Below, one piece after another: positions 32,474 to 43,840 of a DNA stretch of 64,000 nt (position 1 is the stretch's first letter; each line of letters begins with the position of its first letter). Made by a program: the position numbers and the translations under genes. The stretch is from contig JANAVB010005597.1 of the NCBI GenBank assembly GCA_029216955.1, positions 47,718,703 to 47,782,702 of the forward strand. The letters are read 5' to 3'. A model generated the notes under the pieces. It was not told where the DNA came from, ran no database searches, and was given only the letters and a program-made list of their open reading frames with translations. This stretch comes from Iris pallida (taxonomy: Eukaryota > Streptophyta > Magnoliopsida > Asparagales > Iridaceae).

Positions 32474-34115
32474 GGGTGGGTTTTTATGAAAAACCCACCC
32501 GCATGATGGATTTTATGAAATGCCCAGAATTACATATTTCCACGTTAAGTATTCCAAGATTCCCTTTAGATGCTCTGTATTTACAAAATTAATACCATAA
32601 CTACCCCTCCGCACAAACTCAGATTTGGATTGCGATTATCGTCGTCTTCTTCTTCTTCTTCACGAGAGATCTGAATTCCATTGCTCTCATCTTCAGCAGA
32701 GATCGCAAAGATCGTTCGTAGTTCACCATACTTTTTTTTCAGTCGAACTCCGATCATCATTCATCATCATCTTCTTCTTCTTCTTCTTCTTCTTCTTTTC
32801 CGACAATTAGGTCAATTATGGAGAGAAGATCTTCTTCTTCTTTTCCATAAGAGTTAGCATCGTTTTGAAAGAAGAACGAAAACTCTTAAATCTTTATTCA
32901 TGTCAAATTTATTTCCACAAAACAAAAAAAAATAAAAAAAATTAGGCTTCTGTCAACTGTTCTCCGTCGATATAACACGAAGAATAGTCATTCTCCTGCA
33001 TTTTAACAAGAAGAATGCCATTCTCCGTGTAAATTAACACGGAGAATGCCATTCCCGTGTTACTAACACGGAGAATGGCATTCTTCGTGTTTCTAACACG
33101 GAGAATGGTCATTCTCCTGTGTTTTAACATTTGAATGACCATTCTCCGTGTCATTTAACATGGATAATGACCATTCTCCGTGTAATTTAGCACGACCATT
33201 CTCCTGTGTTTTAACATTTGAATGGCCATTCTCCGTGTAATTTAGCACGGAAAATGGCCATTCTCCGTGTAATTTAGCACGGAGAATGGCATTCTCCGTC
33301 TTAATTTACACGGAGAATGGTCATTCTCCGTACTAAATTACACGAAGAATGGTCATTCTCCTACGTTTTAACACTGGGAATGACCATTCTCCGTGTAAAT
33401 TAACACGGAGAATGCCATTCTCAGTGTTATTTAACACGGAGAATGGCGTTCTCCGTGTTTCTAACACGGAGAATGGCCATTCTCCTGCGTTTTAACACTG
33501 GAATGACCATTCTCTTAATTAAGACGGAGAATGGTCATTCTCCGTGTAATTTAGCACGGAGAATGACATTCTCCGTCTTAACACATAGAATGGTCATTCT
33601 CCGTGCTAATTAAGACGGAGAATGGCCACCCTCGTGCGAAATTAACATTCTTCGTGTTCTAACACGGAGAATGGACATTCTCCTGCATTTTATGATCAGT
33701 TGAAACTTTGGAGGGCCATAACTTTTGACTAGGAGGTCGAAACGAGGCCCGGTTTGTCATAAAATGAGCGTATCTTCGAGGAGCCTGAGATAAACAGCTT
33801 CATCGTTTGTCGGCCTTCCAAAATTTTAGAATCGTAAAAAAAAATGTTGTTTGGACCTCCGTTTTAGCACTTTTGCCGTTTGTGTCGGTCTTTCCAAAAT
33901 TTTTCGACGAGTTTTTGAAGATTTTTGAGGAGAAAACCTAGCTAGATTCGAAACTGAGCAGCGTATGGAAGAAGATGAAGTATCGAAACATTTTTTTTTA
34001 AGAGTAGTTTCGTGGGTGTTTTCAATAAATTAGAAGGAAGGGCAAAAATGTCATTCGGAACCCTCTTTATATATTTTTTGCTAATTCTAGACACGCAATG
34101 AAATGTTATTGCGTG
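32474..34115. mobile_element. possible non-coding DNA element carrying the palindromic array
   Basis: A perfect hairpin GGGTGGGTTTTT / AAAAACCCACCC (32474-32500) and a second one CACGCAAT / ATTGCGTG (34092-34115) bracket the array. Beside each lies a similar phrase (GATGGATTTTATGAAA on the left, GGTGGATTTTTCATAAAA on the right) in the same orientation. Between them are a (CTT)n tract (about 32773-32799), the array, and an unremarkable 400-bp stretch after it. The borders are a proposal only; no terminal inverted repeat or target duplication was found. Confidence 0.3.
32970..33690. repeat. array of about 23 palindromic ~30-bp units
   Basis: Each unit joins ACACGGAGAATGG to its own reverse complement CCATTCTCCGTGT, with one or two centre bases lost or changed. 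Unit starts fall about every 30 bp from 32976 to 33662. An exact 18-bp palindrome lies at 33468-33485. Even the spacers (GTGTAAATTAACAC, TGTAATTTAGCAC) are partly self-complementary, so both strands read almost alike. Every three to seven units the right arm ends CTCCTG or CTCCTACG followed by TTTTAACA instead of CTCCGTG, marking a higher-order pattern. No coding frame, no spacer diversity. Confidence 0.92.
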
Positions 34116-35497
34116 GTGGATTTTTCATAAAACTTTTTCGTTTTTTTTTTGACATTTCATAAATTTTTCCAAATTAATAACTCACGAGTTACTCTAGGAT
34201 TTTTTATTTGCTAACTAGAAAGTGAGGGTGGAAAGTGTGAATTATATGAATATGGAACACTTTCCTTCAAATTCTTTGTTTGGTTGGGCTTCGGATTAGA
34301 AATGGGAACTCGTCAACAATCATTACATACAAATTTGTCGCTCATGTGTCCTCCTTCCACTTTCCAATTTTCACACTGTGAGTTGGGAAGTAGAGTTTTG
34401 ATTTTCTAATTTATTTGTGTTTCTTACGTAATTAATAGTTATGTATATAATTGAATAATGTTATTAACGATTTACTAATTGAGATACTTGATTACTAGTA
34501 GATAATCAATAATACTAATATTATAATAAAGATGATCAACCATTATTAAATATCTAAGATAATCAATTAATATTTAAAAGTTAATAAAAATAACATTTAG
34601 TTACTAAAATTATTATTTAATATTAAATTTGTATCCTTGGTAATAATAAATTATTAGGATAATTATTTAACACCTGTTAATAATTGCTAGTTAAAAGTAC
34701 CATATAAATAATTAATTATCAAATAATTATATAATTCGCTAGTATTATTATTATTATTATTATTACTGATATATACTAAGTAATTTGATTAGTAAATAAA
34801 TACCTAAATAAATATTTGGATTTTAAATACCATTTGTTAATATTTAAAGTTAATAAGTTAGTTTGTTCGTATTAATAATTGTTAATAAAATTGAAAATTA
34901 ATCTATTAATATTTTGAATAATGTTACATATTTTATTATTGTTGTAGTCTGAAAGACTAAAGAGTTCTTCAATAACTATGTAAAAGAACGTAACGAAGAG
35001 AAAGACAAAAGCTTTGTTTATTAATATGAGCAATTAACCATGGAATGGAATAGATATATGCTAGCCTTGTATACAATATCCAAGATGCTCATACAATCAC
35101 TAAGAAGTAGGAGTATCTCCTTGCTTATACAATTACTAAGAATTAGGAATATCTCCTTGCTTATAAAATGGATAACCATGTGATCAAAAAGAGAGATGAA
35201 TATCTCTATTCAGTGACAAGATCATATATAGGGAGAGGAGAGTGTTTCCATTCAAAATATAAAAACTAGCATATATTTCACTATTTTAATTTTTTTTTTT
35301 TTTAAGTTTTGTACGAAACAGTTAAAAAACTGAGATATATTCCATTATTTTAACCAAAATTTTGACTATTTTATCTTTAAAAAAAAGGATATCTCTTAGT
35401 TTATTAAAATAAAAGAGGAACATTTGCTAAAAAAATATTTTTTTTCCTAAAGGACAAAAATATCCACAGTTAGTATTTAAATGCAAATTAGCCAACA
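34116..35497. other. gene-less AT-rich stretch
   Basis: Very AT-rich between 34430 and 34960, with an (ATT)n tract at about 34744-34766. The sequence at 34960-35270 (Tn-poor, with TATCTCCTTGCTTATA twice) looks like a decayed LTR on the minus strand, but no ends could be fixed. Confidence 0.35.
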
Positions 35498-35767
35498 TCT
35501 CTACTATTATAAAGAGGTTTTAAAACGACTCAAGTTTGAGCCGTCTAAGTCGTGTACATCATCAACTATTTAAAAAAAAATTAAATTATGTAAAAAAATT
35601 GTTGAAAAAAGTTTAAATTCGTCATATATATATTCAAAATAGAGAATTGAACTCAACAAAAAAAAAAATAAAAAAATCTCCCACCTTAACCAACTGAACT
35701 AGAAAATATATTTGACTATAATTTAATAATATTCATATTATACCTTATTGTACGTGCATTTACTAAG
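35498..35767 (+). mobile_element. possible non-autonomous Helitron
   Basis: Begins TCTCTACTATTATAAAG after an A and ends ACTAAG before a T, the TC...CTRR layout between A and T expected of Helitrons. ACGTGCATTTACTAAG at the 3' end resembles Helitron tails, but a clear 3' hairpin is missing. AT-rich interior without genes. Confidence 0.45.
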
Positions 35768-35869
35768 TAAAAATAGATTGCAGGACGTATCCACGCACAA
35801 TGAAATTGTCAGGGGTCTACGTTTAAGATTGTGATATGAGAAAAGCAATACAAAGAGGCTCTGGATCTC

Positions 35870-35956
35870 CTCGACATCAAACCCGCTATTCGCACACGGG
35901 ATCCGCCAACGTTATCCTCTGCTCTCTCAGGTACGACCCCTAACCCTAACCCTAAA
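35870..35956 (+). promoter_or_regulatory. possible transcription start and 5' leader exon with telo-box
   Basis: A leader-like stretch ends CTCTCTCAG at 35930 directly before GTACG, a good splice donor, followed by a telomere-like (CCCTAA)3 block at 35937-35956. Plant telo-boxes cluster just after transcription starts of housekeeping genes. It may be the distant untranslated first exon of the splicing-factor gene starting at 43841, nearly 8 kb away. A second leader-like stretch ends GAGCTCAG before GTAAAC at 37578. Both are unproven. Confidence 0.35.
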
Positions 35957-36226
35957 TTCAAACCCTATTCTTGACACCAAGTTCATATTCCACCCCCAAT
36001 TTTAAACCTTAACCTTAATTTCATCGATTTTGATCTCTACTACTATGCTTGCGAAATATTATTCATCGTTTCTCGAGTTCTTGCATAAATTTGACAACTG
36101 CCTTGACCTCTGTATATGATTTAACAGCTCGTCATAAAAACTTAATTTACGTTCTATTTTGGTGAAATGTAAAAGAAAACGAGAGTGAAGAAAAGTGTTA
36201 TTTTATAGTCCATGTTCCTTGATTCC

Positions 36227-36270
<44 letters not shown>

Positions 36271-37994
36271 TGGGGTATTTTGCTCCGCTTTGGTTTATGG
36301 CTAGAACGTCATATGGGTTCGTAGAGATGGACATGCTAGTTCGCTTTCAGGTCCCTTTACCCATTGGCTCGAGATTGGAGGAGATCTATCATAATTTGCC
36401 ATTGACTCTTGATTGGAACTCAAGAACTCAAGCTATATTTTAATTGGGAAAAAAGAAGCCTAGCTATATTTTAATTTGGAAAAAGAACTAGGGTTCTTCA
36501 TTGATTCAAGAGAAGAATTACAAAAGCCATGGAGCTAACTTTCAAGAACATCAAGAATTGGAGAAGAAGAGGAAAATTGTAACTAGAATTAATTCTATTG
36601 GAAGAAAGTGGTAACTATTACAATACAACTAGAATGAATGAAACAAGAGTACAAATCACACACATTACTCTCTCCAGCCTCCTTATTTATAGGTTTGGCT
36701 TATAATTGTTTGTAACTAATTCCTCTAACATAATTGTAACTAACTCTTCTAACAACATTGGCCAGTTGCTCTTGAAACATGCTTAATATAAATTATCACG
36801 ATGATCATTATTATTAAAAGGGTCACTAGAATATTTGCAAACATTAGGCTAAGCCACAAATATCTGGACTAAAGCTTCAGTAGACCGGGAAGGGACGTAA
36901 CCAGGATTGTATGATGGGGGACGTTCATAAGTTGGGGGTGGTGGTTCGTTGGGGGGGGGGGGGGGGGGGGGACGCTCCTCAGGACATGCTTGAGATCCAT
37001 CCTTGGGTCTGTAACTCTCCGACAACAAGATAGTTCAGTGGAATGTGATCAAGTAAATGGAAGACCCAAACACATTGGATTTGTGTCAGGTTTGGGTTTC
37101 ACTGATCGGGTGGAGTGGGTGGGCTAAGCTAGACGTCCTATGTTTTATGTGCTACAATAATTCTGCAGTGGACTATGTAGACTGTCTGGGTTTTCATTAT
37201 AACAAACAAATTACAACTCCTTACAAATTTCTTTCCATTTGCACATCCAAATCACAGTCAAAGTTCAAATGTGGATACATTACATCACAATAGGCTATTT
37301 ATAATTATTCTAAAACAATGGACTATCTATAAATCTGTATTATATGTAACATCAACAAACTAGTGCAACTTGTTAACCACTTATACACACTGAATAAATG
37401 TACATAATCCCATCGCATTGGCCATTTATTACCAAGATCCAAAAGAAATGAAATGCGACATGTTGTGATACTTTTGCTAGGCACGAAAAAGTATCAAAAA
37501 GAAAGAAAGGTCGAGATTCGGCCTAAAACATCTGCTGCCAGGGACTGGTTATTCTGTGTTGTTCCATGCTGAGCTCAGGTAAACCTGCACATTCTTCCTA
37601 GCCCTAATTTGTTCTGCTAGTTTGCGAATCCTGATCGTTTTAGAAGAAACCTAAATCTGCCTATGAAAGTTAAGTAGATCTATCCTATTCTTCAACACAT
37701 TCACCTAGAATTGGTATATTCATTATCTTAAGTTTGCATTATGTCTTAATGCATACCGTGTAAATTCAGAGGTAATAAATGATTGATGACCAAAAAATTG
37801 AGCTAATTAATGGGTTGATGTTTTTGAAGTTCGAATAACTTTTCCTTGATCTGTTTGGAGAATGCCGTCCAGCCTTCTAGCCGTCTAGGTTTTATGGCGA
37901 GGCCCTCTTGCTTGGAGATGCCTTGTCTAGGAGTTTGGCACCTTTTCAAAGGATGAATGTTAGGTCGACATCAGATCATGATCACGATCTTTGG
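35957..37994. other. gene-less stretch with TTA and G runs
   Basis: Contains (TTA)n at 36226-36270, a 21-base G run at 36951-36971, and at about 36480-36790 a likely minus-strand LTR remnant (a CTTATTTATAGG word reads as TATA box on that strand). No gene recognised. Confidence 0.4.
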
Positions 37995-38451
37995 CAATGT
38001 TGTAAAAATCGCTAGGCGGAGTCGGTGCGCCGGAGGGCCGACTAGCGCCTAGGGCGCCTAGGTGCCGATTTTTTTTTTTTTTAAATGTATATATATGTCT
38101 ATATAGGGGGAGGAGAGGAGAGAGACAGCAGCCACTCCTCTCCTCCTCCTCCTCTCTCCTCTCCTCCTCTCCTCCTCCGCTCCCCTCTCCTCCTCCCCTC
38201 CCACCACCACCACCACCACCAACAGAAGAAGAAGAAGCAGCCGCCGCCGCCACCACCGGCGACTACGACGGCGGCGGCGGCAGGTAAGTATATAATTTTG
38301 TTTCATTTTTTTTTTTTGAATTTTTTAAAAAAAATGGCCGCTTAGGGGCCGCCTAGACCGAAACCGCCTAGGACCGCCGCCTAGGGGGTTTTCGGTGCGG
38401 CGGGCGGCCGCCTAGCGCCTAGGCGCCGCCTAGGCCGATTTTTAGAACACT
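37995..38451. mobile_element. GC-rich CCTAGGCGG-type MITE, copy 2, with internal cargo
   Basis: Ends CAATGTTGTAAAAATCGC and GCCGATTTTTAGAACACT, flanked by a perfect 9-bp duplication GATCTTTGG (37986-37994, 38452-38460). GCGCCTAGG and CCGCCTAGG words fill both ends. The middle (about 38090-38330) differs from the other copies: a CT-rich, leader-like run, then CCGCCGCCACCACCGG and GGCGGCGGCAG followed by GTAAGTATA, a perfect splice-donor context. It may be a captured gene fragment. Confidence 0.88.
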
Positions 38452-39045
38452 GATCTTTGGATCTTACCATGTGTTTTCCTTGATATTTTGAAAATATTAT
38501 TTATGTGATGTTTTTTCTCTTCCTTTCCTATTTTGCTTTGTTTATGCATGTAGAATGTACAAAGTGATATGTCTAGATACACACGTTGTGCTGGATATTG
38601 TGGTGGGGGTAAGGGTTCCCTCATTCCATATCAGTGACCAACTAATACCAAACTAATGCCGTCAATAGGGCTGACACGGATAAATGATTTTGCCAAAACG
38701 CCATCGATAGGGTTGCTCGAGTCCAGGAGCAAACTTTCCACGAATCCATGAACGACTATAATGCACCAAAGAAAACAGAGAAATCTCAAAAGTATTATTA
38801 AATTTCAAGAATGCCAATAACTGGGCACAAAAGGCCTTTAAATAGACTAGGTCTTCAAGAGCTAGAAAAAAAAAATCAAATCTAATGTACCTACTTATTT
38901 AAATAAATCAAATCTAATCTAACATGGTATGTGTCCAGGACTCTCATGGAGCCTGAAACATGTTTGTGCACGTGCGTACACTGTTCACATATGCACATAA
39001 CTACCGATGGAAATGGTTCTAATATTCCTACAACGTCAGTTAGTT
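38452..39045. other. gene-less stretch
   Basis: Short frames only. The words around 38700-38880 look like a decayed minus-strand LTR leader (CCTTTAAATAGAC as TATA region). Nothing certain. Confidence 0.3.
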
Positions 39046-39054
39046 GTACCCACC

Positions 39055-39341
39055 CAAGGTTGTGAAAAGCGCTAGGCGCTAGTCGGGCGGACACCTTCCG
39101 CCTAGCGCCTAGCCCACCTAGGCGGGTGCCTAGGCGGACGCCTAGATCTAGGCGGTTAAAAAAAATAAAAGGAATCCAAAAAAATCTACTAAAAATTGCA
39201 GAAAAAAATCCATAAAATCCAAAAACATGCATTGGATGTCAGGAGGATTAGGCGGGCGCCTAAGCGGACATCGGGCGGGCACCCAGCGCCTAGCGCCTAG
39301 GCGCCGCCTAGGCGGTCTAGGCGGACGCCTTTTAGAACAGA
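39055..39341. mobile_element. GC-rich CCTAGGCGG-type MITE, copy 3
   Basis: Starts CAAGGTTGTGAAAAGCGC and ends CGCCTTTTAGAACAGA, with many GCGCCTAGGCG words. A perfect 9-bp duplication GTACCCACC flanks it (39046-39054, 39342-39350). Confidence 0.9.
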
Positions 39342-39409
39342 GTACCCACCTACCATAATGCTTGACATGTCACCTACCAAACTGCACAATAAAACACATC
39401 GATGTATGA

Positions 39410-39864
39410 TCCAAATTGTTGAAATTGATCAATGTTATGCGTGGAAGATTTGTAGTTTGAATACTTCACTCCTACATCTAAGTACTCGCAAAATGAACTT
39501 CTCGTCAATAGAAATAAGATATCAGTTGATGCACAACTAAAAAAATGTTCAATTAACATGAACACTCAAAAAATGTTCAATTCTCATGAACGTTCATTTA
39601 CAGTTTAAGCTATGCAGATCTCTTTGTTCAATCCACATTGTTGAAATTGATCAATGTTAAATTATCGATGTGTGAAAGATTTGTAGTTTGAATACTTAAC
39701 TCCTACATCTAAGTATTCGCAAAATGAACTTCTCGTTAATAGAAATAAAGGGATCACTTGATGCATGACTCAAAAATGTTCAGTTCACATGAACACTCAA
39801 AAAATGTTCAATTTGCATGAACGTACATTTATAGTTTAAGCTATGCAGATCCCTTTGAACTATG
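39410..39864. repeat. 222-bp direct tandem duplication
   Basis: GAAATTGATCAATGTTA starts at 39421 and again at 39643. The following blocks (AGATTTGTAGTTTGAATACTT, CTCCTACATCTAAGTA, AAAATGTTCAATT, GTTTAAGCTATGCAGATC) recur in the same order. Copies differ at many sites, so it is much older than the 5.6-kb duplication. Confidence 0.85.
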
Positions 39865-40165
39865 TGAAATCTTGCATTTCGTTGTTTGATCATACATTTT
39901 GGTACAGGGGTATAGTCAAATTATTCACACCTCGGTAGTATTTAAACCGCTCCCTATACCAGCATCTATTTTAGTACCACTGGAAATATTATTCCACATG
40001 ATATTACTTTCCTTGTTTACGACCCATCATTTTTGCCCTTAGAAATAGAAACTCCTACCTTCCAAGTCCTACTATGCAAGTCTTGATCTTCTACATACTA
40101 GACATTCTAGACTTTCGTTTTAATTTAGGTATTCCATAAATATAATATGATCTTTCTTTTATCAT
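39865..40165. other. gene-less stretch
   Basis: Nothing recognised. Confidence 0.3.
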
Positions 40166-40490
40166 CATGTCCAAGCCTTTTTCCATCAAAATGGGGTTGG
40201 CTATGGAGCATAAGAAAGCTCCATCAAAAAGTTAACAAAGTTTCTATGACCGACTGCTGACTCTCAATTTTGGTGCCAAATTCCTAACCAAGGTAGCTGT
40301 GAGCATGAGAGGGTTATGCCATAAAACGTAGGCAGCCAGTTAATAGTACCTTTTGGTTATGCAGTTTAAGTTCATGCAACTAAGGAGCACTCTCATAGTT
40401 CCCCCTAGATTACAAAAATGTCTAGACGAAGATGTAAGATGATACAATTTTCTATAGGAAATTTTATTCATCTCTTTGACACATTAATCC
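40166..40490. repeat. dispersed repeat R, copy 2
   Basis: Contains GGAGCATAAGAAAGCTCCAT (itself a small hairpin), CCAAGGTAGCTGTGAGCATGA, GAGGGTTATGCCATAAA and GTAAGATGATACAATTT. Aligned with 51412-51690 and with the split copy at 27335-27970. Confidence 0.7.
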
Positions 40491-40624
40491 TGGGATTGAA
40501 AAGGAATACTAATCCCATATATGACATCTTTTTTATGAACTGTAATTGATTTCTGAATGAATTATTGAGAATAGAGTGTTCTATGATAGATTTTTATATT
40601 GCACAAGTAGAAAGGGAAAGATAC

Positions 40625-40795
40625 TGGGAATTATAGCAATATTGGTAAGAAGAATGATGATTGCAAAGAGATAAGAAGTAGTAAGAGATGCCATGAGGAA
40701 AATATTCTGGGACATATAGCAATATGGGTAAGAAGACTGATGATTGCAAAGAGAGAAGAAGTAGGAGGAGATACCTTGGAGAAACTTTTTTGAAA
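40625..40795. repeat. ~84-bp tandem duplication
   Basis: TATAGCAATATTGGTAAGAAG at 40633 recurs as TATAGCAATATGGGTAAGAAG about 84 bp later, followed in both by GATGATTGCAAAGAGA and AGAAGTAG. No coding role seen. Confidence 0.75.
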
Positions 40796-42921
40796 CTTCT
40801 TTATTTCACCATCAAAGTAATACTTTTTGCTCGAGCACATTGTTGTTGTCTTTTATGGACTTTTTAAGTTAAAATCCCAATGCAAGTCAGATTAGGAACC
40901 CAAACAAGCTAAACTTACCCACTTTAATAATTTGACAAGTTTGCTTTTCTTCCTGTAACAAAGTGATCTTAAGCCACTGACTTATTAGAATTGATTATTC
41001 TCTATATGTGAAAGTTACCTTTACAATAAGGCTTTACCTTTTTTGCGTCTGGGTTTTGAATGGTCAGTTGCATTGCATCATTAAGTTCCACCATGCTGCT
41101 TTTGGACTTTTCCCAAGTTTATCTGGTGTTTCCGTCGTAGTTTTCTTTAAGCCTCTCCAATCCGTATAGTGCCTGAGCTTTGGTGCTAGTGTAAGTGTTT
41201 TTGTTAGTTAACTTTTTTCCGTACTTTTTAATGAATGCCAATCCTTCTGCATTATCTACCCTGAATTGGTGTAACTTTCATACCTTCATTAATGTATTCA
41301 TTTGATATCTTATCCTTATAAGTTTTAAGGATGCATTTAAACCTACCTTATTGTCTTATAGAAATTTCCCCTTAATCACGATTTCGTGAGAAATTGGGGA
41401 ATATAGGACTTAGCTAATTCCTAGGAGAAGAATTAAAACTAAATCCTCAGTTTTTCGACCAAACACCAATTTAGACATCTATGAACTATGGTTCTAATTA
41501 GCGCCGGATGCAGGAATTTTGGTCAGAGGTCTCACTGCTGTTTGGTTGCGAGATCAATGTGATGCTTTATGACAATGCCGCTGACCGGTTGTGGCCGTAT
41601 TACAGTTTGGTCGGGGCAGCACCGCGGTGTGTCATGGAAGCACATTAGTACAGTCATTACACCATTGTGAACCTGCATTGAGTTGAGGGCAGTGCTATAG
41701 TGCATTGCAGATTGCAACGGAGTGTCAGAAAGATGTTTTCTCACCACTGCCATTCGTGAATAAAGATGAGCTCTTGTTGGAGGAGGAGACATGAGGAGTT
41801 GCTGCATTGGAGGAGGCTGGAAGGAGAAGTGGAAGGGCAAGTGGTTGTGTTGGAATGGTCAGAACAGCAGCGACTGGGCTTTAGCGGAGGAGGTGGAGAT
41901 GAGATGGAACTATGAGGTAGGTGGAGATAGGAGGGTAAAACCAAGTAAGGAGAAAGGATAATGAGATGAAGGTAGGCTTTGAGGCAAGAAATTTGAAAGT
42001 TTGTGGGCTACAAAACCTAACAAAGTTATTGAATAACAATGCAATTTTTATCTGAGGATCTACTGCATTTTTTATTCGAGACCTATACCAAATTTGTTCG
42101 TTTAAATTCCAGTGGGGGATTGAGCCCACCCACCAATTTCTGTGTAGTTTTGCGTATGTTTATAATTCCTATGCCCTTGTGTCTAGTAACTAGCCAAAAG
42201 TGAAAGGACAAGGAATTGAAAACGTTTGAATGGATTTGAGCCTTTGAGGTATTATATAAGTCATTGTTGTGCGGAAATAGTGTTTGGCATGAATTAAGAG
42301 GATTCAGGCCCTAATTCTTCAATTCCCCACCCTAGTACCATTATCCATATATTACCTTAATGCACCAAGTCCTAGAAGGATTCCTCTATGTTGTAAGATG
42401 GATTCAACATAACAAAATTGACCGCTTTGTGGTATTTTAGGTTAAACTATATCAACAAAAAATGGTTTGCTTTGTCCATGTCTGCAACAAGTGGACTTTG
42501 TCATGCATTGTATAAGCTCAACCATACACCGGATTATTTAGTGCAGTTTTAGCAGCCCATTGTTAGATAGATATTACTTAGCATGGACCGAGTCCTAGTC
42601 GGAAAATTATCAAGTCCCAGGCCAATCCTGAATAATTCATAAATTGTTACTAATTCGTTCTTGCCTGACCTGTCTCAAACTATGAGTGTGGTCTATGTTT
42701 CACAAATACATGCACGGATATGGATACGGGCACTATACGTATATATGATACAAACATTTTTAAATAGGTACAAAGGTAGTTACCTATGTTGCATGAATAC
42801 GGACACGACAGGGATACGTGCACCATTTTGCCATGTCTGTGCAACACGTGTTGTTAAGAGGTGAACATTATTCTAAATCATTCCAACAAACATATAATTG
42901 ATTGAAGCCAATACCTTATAT
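40796..42921. other. gene-less stretch upstream of the splicing-factor gene
   Basis: Only short frames. GCGCCGGATGCAGGAA at 41502 resembles the end of another small DNA element, with GTGGGGGATTGAGCCC near 42110 as a possible right part, but the ends do not match well. May belong to an intron in the 5' untranslated region of the gene at 43841. Confidence 0.3.
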
Positions 42922-43325
42922 GCAAGGTTCGTTATATCGGTATCGGAATCGATATCAGATCATTCCTATGAGTATCAGGATCGGCAGTATCCGCGGTTTC
43001 ATATCGAAGTATCGGATTTTTTGGTATCGGAAAACAAATAATTATTAATAAATTATTTACATTTTAGAAAATATATTTCATACATTTAGGAATAATTTTA
43101 AGTATTTTTTCCAGTGTTGTTTCTTAGTAATTTTGAAATCGAATGAAATAGTAGTCACCATTGTCGATTGGTTTACATGCGCTAGATAAGTTTTCTTGTT
43201 TTACATGCTTTTACAACCTTACTGTGCATTTACACCCTTGATGATTTGTTTTTTCGTTCAATTTTCTTTGCCGAATTGATCGGAAAAGAGACCCCCCAAT
43301 GTCGGTAACCGTATCGCTATTGGCT
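42922..43325 (+). repeat. TATCGG-rich element T, copy 1
   Basis: Starts GCAAGGTTCGTTATATCGG with repeated TATCGGAATCG and GGTATCGG words, then an AT-rich middle (TAGTAGTCACCATTG, GCATTTACACCCTTG) and a second TCGG-rich part. The copy at 52455-52937 is the same element in reverse orientation. Confidence 0.75.
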
Positions 43326-43840
43326 GCTACTGCAAACTATAGTTACATGTTAATCAATGCTGGAATTGTCCAAAATCATGAATTGGTATCAAAAGATCTT
43401 TATAGAAATTGCAATTACTTCATAAAAATGTATAACAAGGGTCCATTTACTCGAGGACAATTTATTTAGTTGAAGAAAAATGGCAAACCAAATTCATGTA
43501 TACCGGAAAAGTTACAATGTGAGCTATTTTGCAATTTACGACTGATGTAAAATGCTGAAATCTTGTTTTTACACTCCTTGAAGATGCTAACACCTACATT
43601 TTATTTATTATTCCCAAATCTTTGTAATGCTATATTGATTGGAGTTTGGGGAATGTATATTGCTGTTGAAACTGCAATCCAACTATCACATATTTGCATG
43701 CAGGTGCTATGGAAGGAGGTGCCAGTATTTTGTGAGATAAAAGCATTAAGTTGCATTTTATCTTATTGTGCCGGAGTTTATGAAAAGATAGGTCATATTG
43801 CACAATTTTGGTTTACTATTTTTTGAGATTTCTTGGTATT

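Noticed and set aside
32970..33690. Regularly spaced repeats resembling a CRISPR array
   Set aside because: This is plant nuclear DNA. Units are palindromes with near-identical spacers and there is no spacer diversity or cas gene, so it is a minisatellite-like array.
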